Origin: Asparagopsis taxiformis
Lineage: Eukaryota > Rhodophyta > Florideophyceae > Bonnemaisoniales > Bonnemaisoniaceae
Direction: 5' to 3'
Assembly: GCA_030407315.1 (NCBI GenBank)
Contig: JALQPE010000212.1
Span: 62,001 to 126,000, forward strand
Length of the DNA stretch: 64,000 nucleotides
Part shown: positions 1-10,477 of the stretch, one piece after another
Position numbering within the stretch: position 1 is the first letter of the stretch
Layout of the letters: each line of letters starts with the position of its first letter
Program-made: the position numbers and the translations under genes
The notes under the pieces: generated by a model
What the model was told of the DNA's origin: nothing
Databases searched by the model: none
Seen by the model: only the letters and a program-made list of their open reading frames with translations

Positions 1-3000
1 ATAGCTGACCTTCCCCCGCTTCACAATTCCTCACCACCATGCCACACAGAAATAAACAATGGTTCTGATTACTATCTACTCGACTCTGGCGCCACGCCAA
101 CTCATACCAAACACCGCCATCACACCATGATAGAGTCTCCCTCTGCATCCATCACTGCAGCGGGCATACCGGCAGACATCACACACCAAGGACCAATACA
201 ACTCCCCATATCACAGCACACTTCACTTTGCATACCACATGCTGTCAATATGCCGACAGCACAACATAACCTTTTGTCCGTAGGTCAACTCACTTCCTCG
301 TATGATGTTCTCTTTCAGAAAGGGGCTGCATACATCACAAAACAGCAGCCACCACCCCATCAATCACAGATCATCGCGGTTGCCCCCTGTCACAACAATC
401 TATACTATCTTCCCATAGCCCCTCACAATACTACTCGCATAACACAGCACCCACCTCAATGCAACGGAGCCCGCTCACATCAACAGCCAACCACACAAGT
501 AACAAAAGCAAAAAACAAACTCGGCACACCTACGACACCGACAGCTCCACCACCAGCATACAACCCAAAAACTACCAAACCACAACCCTTCCGCTTATCA
601 GGCTCAAACAAATCCAAAACCTCCACACCACAAGCCCCTCCCTCATATACACCTAGCAATACCAAACCAAAGCGTGTAACATTTTCCAACCCACTCATAC
701 AGGCCGACCCTCAACAACCCCATACACCGAACACACCAAAACAAACCACGTCACTCCCCAGCAACCCAACACTGCAGAGGCCACCTACACCTCCCCGAAC
801 ATACACCAATACCAATACGACCAATAACTCACACGACAAACCAACAGCACGTTCAGGTACACCAACACCCACTCTCCCTCCCTTCCCACCCTTCAAACAA
901 CCCGAAATCGATACGAATACATCATCTAGCAAGCGGGTAACAGTCCAAACCCCGCATAGGCCACCAGCGACACAACCACAGACAGAATTGACTCGAGCAT
1001 ATCATGAATGGCATTTGCGACTGGGACACTTACACCCAGCCCGCATACAGAAACTTGCACTCAAAGGCCTAGTACGGGGATTACCCCGCATCCTCACAAA
1101 CTCACCACCGCATATTACCTGTACGGGCTGCGCGCTGGGAAAACAATATTCTGCCCCCTTTCATTCCTCCCCGAGAACAGCCACATTAGGCTCTCACCTA
1201 CACACAGACGTCTGTGGTCCTTTCAAGTCTCCCTCCATACATCACAATCGATACTTCGACACATTCATGGACGAAAACAGTCGCTACCTCCATGTACACG
1301 TGTCTCCCAACAAGAACACCGCTGCCGCGCACATCCAACGTCACATATCCAGAATCCATACATTAACACCGATTCGAATCACGGACATAACAATGGACAA
1401 CGCTAAAGAGTATCACACACACTCTTTGCAACAATTTTACCACCAAGAACACATCACAGTACACCCTACCATTCCCCATACCCCACAAGAGAACGCCCTT
1501 GCTGAGCGGGTCAATAGATCGCTACTCAACACCATCCGATCCCTATTGCTCTCCTCTGGACTTCCAGAAACGTTATGGGATTATGCTCTACACGCAGCAG
1601 TAGACTATCACAATCATTCACCGCATAGCGCTCATAACAAGATCCCGATTACAATGTGGAACGGCACAATTCCTGATGTCACGACACTACTAAAGTTCGG
1701 ACAACTTGGCCACATACACAATCGCCACACAAACAACAAACTACGACCCCGAGCATCTCTTGTCCACTATATCGGAAGATTGGACACCACACACTATCAC
1801 ACGTACGACCCACAAACAAACAAAATAGGAAGATGCCGTATCAAGGATTTCAAAACCTATGACCCCAATACTGACCCAGTAGTCACATGCAATACAGCGA
1901 ACAACAACATACAGAGCAACAATACTAGTCCCGATTACACTCCATTCAGTACTCCGAAAACACTGTCAGACGCCCGGAAAGCACCCGACGCCGCCGAATG
2001 GGCAGTCTCCTGGAATCACGAACTTGACTCCCTCGAAAAGAGAGGAACAATCACGTACATACCGTCAACACAAGTTCCCCCCGATACTAAACTGTTACCA
2101 GTCAAAATGTTACTTAAAACAAAGACTGATGCAAACGGTAACCCCATTACAAGAAAGACAAGATGTAACTTACGCGGCGACCTTCAACGTCCACACGAAC
2201 ATTATGATCCAGACAACATTGCCTCTCCCGTAGCCGACCGCGATGCTATACGCACTGCACTAGCCATAGCAGCCGCTCATGACTATGATGCACATCACTG
2301 GGACATAGAATCTGCATTCCTACATGAAGCCTTTGGCGAAAGCACACCACTTTACATACACCAACCACAACGGTTTGATGGCTCTTACAAGTATCCCGGC
2401 TATGTCGGTAAAATTACGGGCAACATCTATGGAGCCAAACAAGCGTGCAACACATTCACACGTGGCCTGTCCAAGTACCTAGAGCTCCATAACTTCACCC
2501 GCTTAACCAGCGAAAGCTGCACTTTCCTGCTACGATCCACACTAGACAACACAAAATTTGTATTCTTCGTCATCACCATTGATGATTTTCTGGTTGTGTC
2601 AAACTGCTCCAAGCTTCGAGAACTCGCCAAACAACAACTACAGGCCAAGTACATCATCAAAGATTTAGGGCCTGTGCGACACATCCTAGGATGGAAGATT
2701 GAACGCACGGACCAAGCTATCACAGTAATACAGCCGGCATACATCGCAACGCTATTGGAAACTTTTGGCCTCACAGGAGCAAAAACCGCAACAACACCCA
2801 ACGCATCAGATATACTCAATACAACGGCACATCTTAATGAGTGTCTCGACGTGAAACAATACAACTACAGCTCCCTAGTGGGAAGTCTAAGATACTTAGC
2901 AGATTCCACGCGCCCCGATATTGCCTTCATAACAGGCTATCTAGGACGTTTCTCCCATCAACCCAAGAAACTACACTGGCAGGCAGGACTACGTGTATTG

Positions 3001-3549
3001 AGATACCTCAAAGAGACACCACACCGCGGCCTCACCTATTCCACAACTCTGACCACCACACTAACAGCATACTCAGACAGTGACTTTGCGGCGTGTACAA
3101 ACACAAGACGTTCCACCTCAGGAACAGTCATAATGTACAACAAATCGCCTATCGCGTGGCAATCCAAACGTCAACGCTTCGTAGCTCCGAGCACATGGGC
3201 AGCCGAATACGTCGCAGGATACCATACGGCACAACACGTGAACTGTATACGGAATCTACTGTCAGACCTTCAACATCCAGAGGCCACAACAACAGTGCTA
3301 TATATGGACAACGCAGGAGCAGTTACCACCGCTAATACTCCTCACCCAACGCCTAAATCTAAGCACATAGACGTGAAATATCACTACCTCAAAGAACAAA
3401 TCGCACAGGGAAAAATCATAGTCACACACATTCCCTCCAACAAAAACGCTGCAGACGTTCTAACGAAAGCACTCAAACCGGCGCAATTCCGCCAACAAGT
3501 CCAACTACTCAGCCTTTCACCATCACGCCGCGCGGCGACTGTCGGATGA
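1..3549 (+). CDS. Ty1/copia retrotransposon Pol polyprotein, 5' end outside window
   Basis: The frame is open from base 1, so the gag part and true start lie upstream; the first internal ATG is at 127. The order is protease, integrase, reverse transcriptase, RNase H, which defines copia. The protease active site DSGAT is at 82-96. The integrase zinc region has HLRLGH near 1015 and CTGC at 1120-1131. Integrase acidic residues are D at 1207, D at 1396 and E at 1504, giving the expected DD35E spacing. The RT has D at 2302 (HWDIESAF) and the catalytic DD at 2581-2586, in the unusual context TIDDFL instead of YVDD. RNase H carries SDSDF near 3076 and MDN at 3304-3312. There is no stop or frameshift in 1,182 codons, so the copy may be young. 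Odd points are a Pro/Thr-rich linker of about 160 residues between protease and integrase, and a plus strand very poor in G. Confidence 0.95.
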   Translation: MADLPPLHNSSPPCHTEINNGSDYYLLDSGATPTHTKHRHHTMIESPSASITAAGIPADITHQGPIQLPISQHTSLCIPHAVNMPTAQHNLLSVGQLTSSYDVLFQKGAAYITKQQPPPHQSQIIAVAPCHNNLYYLPIAPHNTTRITQHPPQCNGARSHQQPTTQVTKAKNKLGTPTTPTAPPPAYNPKTTKPQPFRLSGSNKSKTSTPQAPPSYTPSNTKPKRVTFSNPLIQADPQQPHTPNTPKQTTSLPSNPTLQRPPTPPRTYTNTNTTNNSHDKPTARSGTPTPTLPPFPPFKQPEIDTNTSSSKRVTVQTPHRPPATQPQTELTRAYHEWHLRLGHLHPARIQKLALKGLVRGLPRILTNSPPHITCTGCALGKQYSAPFHSSPRTATLGSHLHTDVCGPFKSPSIHHNRYFDTFMDENSRYLHVHVSPNKNTAAAHIQRHISRIHTLTPIRITDITMDNAKEYHTHSLQQFYHQEHITVHPTIPHTPQENALAERVNRSLLNTIRSLLLSSGLPETLWDYALHAAVDYHNHSPHSAHNKIPITMWNGTIPDVTTLLKFGQLGHIHNRHTNNKLRPRASLVHYIGRLDTTHYHTYDPQTNKIGRCRIKDFKTYDPNTDPVVTCNTANNNIQSNNTSPDYTPFSTPKTLSDARKAPDAAEWAVSWNHELDSLEKRGTITYIPSTQVPPDTKLLPVKMLLKTKTDANGNPITRKTRCNLRGDLQRPHEHYDPDNIASPVADRDAIRTALAIAAAHDYDAHHWDIESAFLHEAFGESTPLYIHQPQRFDGSYKYPGYVGKITGNIYGAKQACNTFTRGLSKYLELHNFTRLTSESCTFLLRSTLDNTKFVFFVITIDDFLVVSNCSKLRELAKQQLQAKYIIKDLGPVRHILGWKIERTDQAITVIQPAYIATLLETFGLTGAKTATTPNASDILNTTAHLNECLDVKQYNYSSLVGSLRYLADSTRPDIAFITGYLGRFSHQPKKLHWQAGLRVLRYLKETPHRGLTYSTTLTTTLTAYSDSDFAACTNTRRSTSGTVIMYNKSPIAWQSKRQRFVAPSTWAAEYVAGYHTAQHVNCIRNLLSDLQHPEATTTVLYMDNAGAVTTANTPHPTPKSKHIDVKYHYLKEQIAQGKIIVTHIPSNKNAADVLTKALKPAQFRQQVQLLSLSPSRRAATVG

Positions 3550-3760
3550 TCAATCCGATATTTCGCGTCATGATTCCGAAAGACTTCGTCATCGGATGAT
3601 CATACTAATCATACATACAATTACAGTAGGAACATACACTAGTATTTAAACCGGCACTGGACAACAGCGCCGACGGAGTAAATGATCATTAGGTTGATAC
3701 CCGTCTCATTTACATCAGAATAACAAAGAATTCCAAAATATTTTAATTTAATAAATCACA
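3540..3760 (+). repeat. Possible 3' LTR of the copia element
   Basis: A stretch starting TGTCGGATGATC and ending ATCACA directly follows, and overlaps by 10 bases, the end of pol. It contains a TATTTAAA box near 3640 and AATAAA near 3750, as expected of a short LTR bounded by TG...CA. The 5' LTR is outside the window and no clear polypurine tract precedes the start, so the borders are a guess. Confidence 0.3.
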
Positions 3761-4921
3761 GTAGAATCATGAGTTCATGCATATATGGCCGACGACGCAC
3801 CACCGAGTGAAAGCTCGACAGAACGTATCTTCCTCTCAATAATCGTGTGAGTGGGAACGTGCTATATCTAAAATTTGGACTCTCATTCGGGCTGATACAG
3901 CTGCCAGGCCTAAGCTTGTGGTGGTCCTCTCCATCCGCACCACGCTAATTGGTTACAAATCATCATTACCGTATGGAATACCGCATACCATGTTTTATAA
4001 AAAGACGGGCCGCACCGTAGGTTACTGCAAACCCGCATACGTGTCTGTTTGTGCGTGTATTCATAAACTAAAACATGAACAGTCTTGCAATAGATAAAGA
4101 AGTGGATATTGAACGAACGCAATCACTGGCAGGCTGGCACGATGCGAACCGCGCCATGCGACGCGACGCGATCCGTGGATGCACGTATGGTCCTTTGAGT
4201 AGCCAATTGGTCATCAATGAGATGCCGGGGTATGGTGAACCATTACATTCTGTGGTCCATAGCTACATCCATATCCAAACACACTCCTAATGTTCCGTAG
4301 AAGATTAGAAATATTATGAGCAGTGCATTTTCCATGCACGTAGTAGTCTACAACATCACCTCCAGATTACACTGGTGCGCAAGAGTGTAGTAATGTATGC
4401 CTCATAATGAAACATAGAAATAAGCTCCACGTAGCAAGCACCATATTGATATGAAACATCTGAATCCATGAAATTAGCTCTACAACATATACTTACATAG
4501 AGCTAGATTGAATGTGCACATTTCCATGAATGCAAGATCCTGAACTCGTAATCATAACGGTGCATTAATACGTACTGCACTGCACGATCATTTTCGTTAC
4601 GTGGCATCGTGATAGAACAGTAAGCAGTTCAATTTTAGTGCGGGATAGTCTGACTGTAGAAATTGGATGATAGATATACAATCCATCCTTCATTAGTACT
4701 CCAATATGATGTCGTTTGAGAATATTCAATGGGAATAAATGGGGCGCTATTAGCCGGCATCCCACTCGACGGAGAAGCACAAAAAGGAAGCTCACGAGGG
4801 AATATATGCAGGACAGTACACCACCCACCATCAATTCCACAATCAAGAGATAGTCCAGGCGAGTCTCTTTGGTTCTGGGAGGGCTGGTGGCAACGGTGGA
4901 TCTTTCCTACGCGTTGCAAAA
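3761..4921. other. AT-rich spacer without recognised gene
   Basis: Only short ORFs under 95 codons occur and none resembles a protein I know. I could not find a terminal inverted repeat that would mark the left end of the transposon whose genes follow. Confidence 0.4.
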
Positions 4922-5911
4922 ATGAGCAAAGGGAGCGAAATATCCGTTGAGTGGGTCACGTGCGGTGATGGCAGCGTTGACAAAAGTGGTCTGAAAATCG
5001 AAAACGGAAAGTTGTATGGAAGCGAGTGTAAAGAGGAAGGGTACGAGTCATACTATGAGATTGACTTCCAGTCTCTGGAAGTCTGGGAAGCGACACTGAA
5101 CGTGCCAGTGATGGAAACTATGGTTTACGAAATAGGAACCGGTGGATCAAATGATATGAGAGATGGTGAAGTCAGATTTTTTGCAGATCAAATTCGTAAA
5201 CAGTGGCCTCAAATACATTTTGAGGATGGGAAAATAATTGCAAGAAGAGCTTCTGGGAAGTTCCTAGCACTTCATCCACGCAACGGTGCCATTGGAAGTC
5301 AGCTCGAGAGTTGCTGCTTGCAGAACAGGGGAATTCCGGTTTTTATTGGTGGTCCTGGAGCGCGAGCGCCAATAAAGAATATAAAAAAATATCATGCGCG
5401 TGAACAAGGAGAAGTGCTAATGCATCAAAAATCTGGATTTTGTGCAGTGGCATCGATGGTGAATGCAATTGATTGTCTGGCTGGACGAATCAAAGCTGAG
5501 GAGGCAATGTCTTGTTGGCGTAACACTGCTCCAAAAGTGAAAAGCCTGAGAGACTTGAACAGTCTGGTTCAGGACCGCAAGATACACTTGTGTGTCAAGA
5601 AGATCTCTCGAGTAGAGAGAAATCTATTTGAAGGCAACGAATTCACCTGGTTGGCTGATCTAAAGGAAGGAGTATGGATCGTTCGGGTGGAAAAGAGGAA
5701 AAAAGTGGATCACTGCTTTGTAATGGACGCTTACAGAGGATTGATAATTGATAGTTGCTACAAGTTTCCATTGAGGTTATCCAAGACCTTGCTGAAACAG
5801 ATGGGAGGAAGCAACATATCGGGTCTCAAAGTAACTGATGTCAGAGAGATTTGCAGAGAGAGAAGAAAGAAGAGAAAGATAAGAGAAACTGATATTATAG
5901 ACATAGAGTGA
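4922..5911 (+). CDS. Papain-fold cysteine-protease-like protein, transposon-associated
   Basis: 329 residues from an ATG to TGA with no breaks. A Cys-His-Asp order typical of papain-like peptidases is visible: C174 in GFCAVASMVNAI, H264 in DHCFVMDAY and D277 in LIIDS. The order Cys before His differs from Ulp1/C48 proteases, which are His-Asp-Cys and are often carried by plant CACTA elements. The N-terminal 160 residues are acidic and unrecognised. The C-terminus is very basic (RERRKKRKIRE near 310), a possible nuclear signal. The gene converges on a Tnp2-like transposase 0.8 kb away, which suggests a transposon accessory protein. The family and the protease activity are inferred from motifs only. 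Confidence 0.6.
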   Translation: MSKGSEISVEWVTCGDGSVDKSGLKIENGKLYGSECKEEGYESYYEIDFQSLEVWEATLNVPVMETMVYEIGTGGSNDMRDGEVRFFADQIRKQWPQIHFEDGKIIARRASGKFLALHPRNGAIGSQLESCCLQNRGIPVFIGGPGARAPIKNIKKYHAREQGEVLMHQKSGFCAVASMVNAIDCLAGRIKAEEAMSCWRNTAPKVKSLRDLNSLVQDRKIHLCVKKISRVERNLFEGNEFTWLADLKEGVWIVRVEKRKKVDHCFVMDAYRGLIIDSCYKFPLRLSKTLLKQMGGSNISGLKVTDVREICRERRKKRKIRETDIIDIE

Positions 5912-6716
5912 TAAATACTATAAGTCATTTCATTGCATGAGCTCAACAGCACAGGATTCCAGAGGTGTAAAAATGCCGGAAATTTATTTTGTTATGTTGC
6001 ATTTTTTGGCTGTCTATCGGCTTCAAGCTAGTAAAAGTAGCTCAGTAAGCCTTCAGAATGATAAATACAGCTATGAGTGTACTAATGGTTAATAGTCTTG
6101 ATAGCGTACGATCTCTACTGGAATTGATGACCCTGATCTCAGAAGTGTATATGTAATAGATGTGATTACCAAATATACTTTAGTCAACTGCAGAACATGT
6201 AATAGATTATTTTCAAGTAGAAGCTGGGGGACTCATTCTGTGATGGGAGTGTTAATGATGAAAACAGGGACTTATGAGTTTGAAATATCTGCAGAACAGG
6301 AAAGTGGTGGATAGTTTAATGCAGGAGTGGAAGCATGTATTCGCTGAAGGTCCAGTATTCGACCCAATGACTACCTTGTTTGCCGTGAATCATATACACC
6401 CCGAGAGACAGTACGTTCTTCAATAGTTGTTCATGCCATAGCTGGAGGGGTGTAATTGTGAAAAAGGGAATTCAAGTAGCATTCGAAAAACTTGAAATGA
6501 CGTTAGTCATGTCATTTTATGGTGACACGGATGTACATGACGTACATGTACATACGCACTTAAAATTGTAATCTTGGGACGTAATAATCAACTACATAAG
6601 CTAATTAAAAGTCGATGACACACACTTCAACACTGCTGCAGCTCATGTGCCGGTTTTACTAATAACTAATCACTTAGAAAGCCTTGTTTAAACAGTTGTT
6701 TACCATCTTGTGAAAA
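5912..6716. other. Convergent spacer between protease-like and transposase genes
   Basis: About 0.8 kb of AT-rich sequence between two gene ends, with only tiny ORFs. A palindromic tract around GACGTACATGTACAT lies near 6540. No gene or terminal repeat is recognised. Confidence 0.4.
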
Positions 6717-9644
6717 TCAATTTTGCATCAAACCTCGCACCCTCACATGTTCATTACCCTCATAGAGCTTTAAGATTTCGTCCTGAGGATCTATGTAGTA
6801 TCTCCGCTCATTGATTTCCATGAAAGCAACTGCTCGATTGATACAACCAACATGCTCCACTGATCTACTACTTTGCTTTGGACGCATTGAATATCTTTTC
6901 GATGTTTTTGAAAAGTGCAGCCCGTTGCGATGATCGCAGAATAGACCAGTTTCCCAGTATACTCGTGCAAGCGTAGAAGATCCATGTTTCCGAACCGACG
7001 TATAAAAATCCACATATGAAAACTGAACCTCCCATATCTCATCCACGTACCCATAGTATAGGTCAACAACGTTATGAAAGGCATCCATTCGGTAATCCTC
7101 CCCACTAACGACGAAGTTGCATGCAACGCAGAACTTTTGTCGGGAAGAATCACTTTGCCTTGACAAACGTTTTTTGTAGTGTTCCATAGTTTCAACATCA
7201 AGCGGGATTTCTGAATCGCAGGGAATGATAGTCATTCTCTCATGCTTGAGAATTTGGATGACTGAAACATCAACTGAACCTGGAGGTAAGTTCAAAGAAA
7301 TATGTGATGTAGCAGCAGTAATTCTGCTGGACCCTGAAACGGGTTTACCTCTGGAAAGTCTCAGTCGTACTGAGTCCGAAAATGCGTCATCGCTTTCATC
7401 GAAGGTCAGCCGTTCCAATTTCATCCGCAAACTCTTTTCTGTCTTGAATCCTTCTTCTATTCCACCATTGAATACTCGTAGAGCAAAAAGAAGGTGTGTC
7501 TTATGAAAAAGATTTGCTTCTGGTCGCCTCCTGGACCCCACCAGACCGCCTAATTCTCCAACAATTCTCTCCATTAGGAACTGGGAAACACCTATCAAAG
7601 GACCACAGTCATTGAGCATGTCCGGTAAATGGAGAATAGCATGAGTCGTAGGTGTAAAGCAGAAGCCATAAGCTTCATTGATGTAAAATATATCAGTGAA
7701 CAACACTTGAATAGTAACAACCAACTTTTTCATTTCCTCAATGTCATCAAAATCAGGTGTAGCGTTGAGTACAATGTGTAGTAGCTTTGAAATCATCGAC
7801 CAGAGCCGTAGCAGCCTTGAATCTACCCTTGAGCCACTGAACAGGACAGGGGCATAGTACAAACCAAACATCTTATAATCTTCTGCTTTGTACCTATTGA
7901 TAAGCTCCAAGGAGAGCGGTGGTCTTCCCCAGGAAGATGGAACACTGCAGGCACTTTTCTTTAGTGAAGTGTCAATTTCCGAAACAGTATCATTGTCGAT
8001 GATGTAGTTTGCTTTCAGTCTCACAGACCTTTTTTCAAGTCCAAGACACAGATGTAGAGTATGTTTCACGAATCCAAGAAGGCAGAGGTGCATGGGATCA
8101 TATGGGAAAGACCTCACGAAATCTAAACCAAGTAAAGATACTATTGGTTTTCTTTTGATTCCCGTTGAGAGCGTAATGCTTTGTTGAGAAGGAGTACAGT
8201 GAATAGAACGGGAGCTGTATAGCTCAAGAGCATCCCATATATCTCTAGTTTCATCACTAGTACGAGGACTTGGGCATTCTGTTTGCACCCATGTATCGAA
8301 GTGGGAACCAGAAGCTCCGCGTAGTATGTTATTCTTCAATTCTGAATTTCCATCTGGAATAGCCCGAACTCCTCCACAGGCAGGGTCATGCCTTGCTTCT
8401 TTCATACAGTGACGACAGAAGAGCTTCGCATTATGACCTGAAAAACCCAATATTTTACTCGCAGCCGGGAAGTCGGCAGTGATGAATAAGACGAAAGCTC
8501 TCAGTAGTCTCCTTTTCCCATCATGACATTCCGTATAAACACCATTTTCTAGAGACTTGAGATCTTGAAATATCGGATTTAGAAATGAGTCAAAATGCAA
8601 AGAACTGTGTGATCCTGGGACGAACGCACATAGAAGGGAGTTTGAGGCCAGGAATCTGAGATGGACATTGAAGTTGAGAATTGTGAAAGCCAATGGCCAA
8701 GATTGGTGTGCTGTTCCTCGACCTTGGAACAGCTCGAACCCGTCTGAAGAGAAAGTTAGAAAAATATTAATTTCATTTTCTTCATTCCATTGCGAAGATT
8801 TCTCCCCATGTAGGTTGCGGAAAAGATTTCCATCGTAGTAGTCTGAGAATATCTCTCGCTGAGGGAGTGAGACAGACTGCCTGGCTCTCTTGCAGCCTTC
8901 AAATATTTCTGTGAAGGATTCTTCTGCACCACAAAGGGCTTTCAGCTGGTCTGATACCAGCGAGAACCAAAATCTACGCGTTAGATCAATTGGCTTGCCA
9001 CAACTCTCTAGTGCACAAACCTCAAGGCCTGATAGTTCTCCTGTAGCGGCCATGTGGCCATCTCTGCACATTGGGTAGTATCTTCGAGGTACGTTGGCAA
9101 CTTTTCTTAGTTTTGACACCAAAGATTTGTACGACATATGTGCATTCACAAAGGATGTACGCAATAGTGCTGTTGTGTTAGCTTCAGACATCTTTGCACG
9201 TTCAGTGACATTGAGAAGCTCTGCAAACTTCCGCAACTCGTCATCGTCTGAATCGAGGGAGAGATCAGAGCATTCATCACTTCTGGATTCATCTGAGAGA
9301 AGAGAAGATCCGTTTCGCGATAAATTATCTTCTTGCGAAACACGCATGTCTTCAGTATTGCAATGATCTTCGGAGTAATGATGTCTGTTCGTCATCCATC
9401 TTTGAATAAATGCGCTTCTCTCTTCTGTATACTCTGTAATAGTGTCAACAGAACTCGTCTCTTCTTCACTAGACAGAAAACTTGAATCTGAATGGGTTGT
9501 ATCTTCTGGGCATCGAAGAAGCTCCTGTCGAAGCCAAGTAGCTCTTCGACCAATTGTTCTCTCCGGCTCCAGTTCCTCCATGATATCTTCGAGCTGATCG
9601 GATATTACTTCCACACTCATGAAGCTTTCGGCTGAAGAACTCAT
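6717..9644 (-). CDS. Tnp2/CACTA-like DDE transposase
   Basis: An intact 975-residue ORF. Its order of blocks matches Tnp2-type (EnSpm/CACTA-like) transposases: an acidic Ser-rich N-terminus; a cysteine-containing block (YYPMCRDG...CALESCGK, near 9070-8995); the SDGFELF block near 8745 with the first catalytic Asp; ITADFPAASKILGFSGHN near 8480-8435 with the second Asp, followed by CRHC; YDPMHLCLLGFVKH near 8100; and HAILHLPDM followed by FLMERIVGELGG near 7640-7550 with a candidate catalytic Glu. SRRRPEANL follows, as in family members. The enzyme should cut and join element ends in the nucleus. It is divergent from the 317-aa ORF across an 0.8-kb gap. The lack of stops suggests recent activity. 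Matching terminal repeats were not found. Confidence 0.85.
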   Translation of the reverse strand: MSSSAESFMSVEVISDQLEDIMEELEPERTIGRRATWLRQELLRCPEDTTHSDSSFLSSEEETSSVDTITEYTEERSAFIQRWMTNRHHYSEDHCNTEDMRVSQEDNLSRNGSSLLSDESRSDECSDLSLDSDDDELRKFAELLNVTERAKMSEANTTALLRTSFVNAHMSYKSLVSKLRKVANVPRRYYPMCRDGHMAATGELSGLEVCALESCGKPIDLTRRFWFSLVSDQLKALCGAEESFTEIFEGCKRARQSVSLPQREIFSDYYDGNLFRNLHGEKSSQWNEENEINIFLTFSSDGFELFQGRGTAHQSWPLAFTILNFNVHLRFLASNSLLCAFVPGSHSSLHFDSFLNPIFQDLKSLENGVYTECHDGKRRLLRAFVLFITADFPAASKILGFSGHNAKLFCRHCMKEARHDPACGGVRAIPDGNSELKNNILRGASGSHFDTWVQTECPSPRTSDETRDIWDALELYSSRSIHCTPSQQSITLSTGIKRKPIVSLLGLDFVRSFPYDPMHLCLLGFVKHTLHLCLGLEKRSVRLKANYIIDNDTVSEIDTSLKKSACSVPSSWGRPPLSLELINRYKAEDYKMFGLYYAPVLFSGSRVDSRLLRLWSMISKLLHIVLNATPDFDDIEEMKKLVVTIQVLFTDIFYINEAYGFCFTPTTHAILHLPDMLNDCGPLIGVSQFLMERIVGELGGLVGSRRRPEANLFHKTHLLFALRVFNGGIEEGFKTEKSLRMKLERLTFDESDDAFSDSVRLRLSRGKPVSGSSRITAATSHISLNLPPGSVDVSVIQILKHERMTIIPCDSEIPLDVETMEHYKKRLSRQSDSSRQKFCVACNFVVSGEDYRMDAFHNVVDLYYGYVDEIWEVQFSYVDFYTSVRKHGSSTLARVYWETGLFCDHRNGLHFSKTSKRYSMRPKQSSRSVEHVGCINRAVAFMEINERRYYIDPQDEILKLYEGNEHVRVRGLMQN

Positions 9645-10477
9645 TTCATCCCAGAAATAATATGTACCTCTGGCGTGTATAAGTTATGAGTGCTTTGTTC
9701 TATTGAAAATAGCACCCATTTACGAATATTTATGCGTAGTTGGATTAGAATGTTTCACGAAGAGTTAAAGTATCGTTCCGAAGTTTATTTGACAGGCCCG
9801 TTTATCTCGGGGAGAGAGCTCAATGAGTTGGTGAATCTACAAGTAGATTCAGTGATGTGAAGTACTGAATACCGCGGTACTTGAATGTTATGACATCCAA
9901 GTTCAACTCAGCCTGGAATACAGGCGATGCAATCTCGGATCTCAACTGATTGCTTCGAAGTAAAAACACCTCCATGACGTTTACTAATCTGAACCCAAAC
10001 CTGATTTCAAGCCCTTCTTTGTTTCTATTAAAGGCTGTCATAGCATAATAGGTGTCTTAGTAACTTTCTACCAATGAATAATCTGAAGTCCCTGTAATGA
10101 ATTCGCATTTTCTCGGAATATAATAGAGCCTGAAACTGATTGAAAATGTGGCTTATATGAGCTTCCTTTCTCGAACAAGGTTCTGTCGTTTTGAACCAAT
10201 GATGACTCTTTATTCATCACAATCTGATCACAATCACATTACGATATCATGTAATCATGATAGTAAAGGCTGAGTGATTACTTGGCATGCCAAGCGTCAA
10301 ATAAGAACTATTTGTATGAATGAGACTATGCAGTGATATTTTCACTTGACCTAAACTGGTACATCCTCAACAAATCGTCGTTGAAAAACCTTTATAAAGC
10401 ATTCCATCACCGTTCTCAAGTTCTTTAGCAAAATAACTGGAGCTGGAATACAGCCATACCTTTCCTTTTCGCCCACG
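9645..10477. promoter_or_regulatory. Divergent intergenic region of the transposon genes
   Basis: 833 bp separate the start codons of the minus-strand transposase and the plus-strand 317-aa ORF, so promoters of both probably lie here. CTTTATAAAG at 10390 is a plausible TATA-like element for the plus-strand gene. A 73-codon minus ORF at 9820-10041 has no recognisable motif and is not called. Confidence 0.35.

Noticed and set aside
6717..9644. Terminal inverted repeats for the Tnp2-like element
   Set aside because: I searched 3.7-4.9 kb and 11.4-13.3 kb by eye for a matching CACTA...TAGTG pair and found none that holds.
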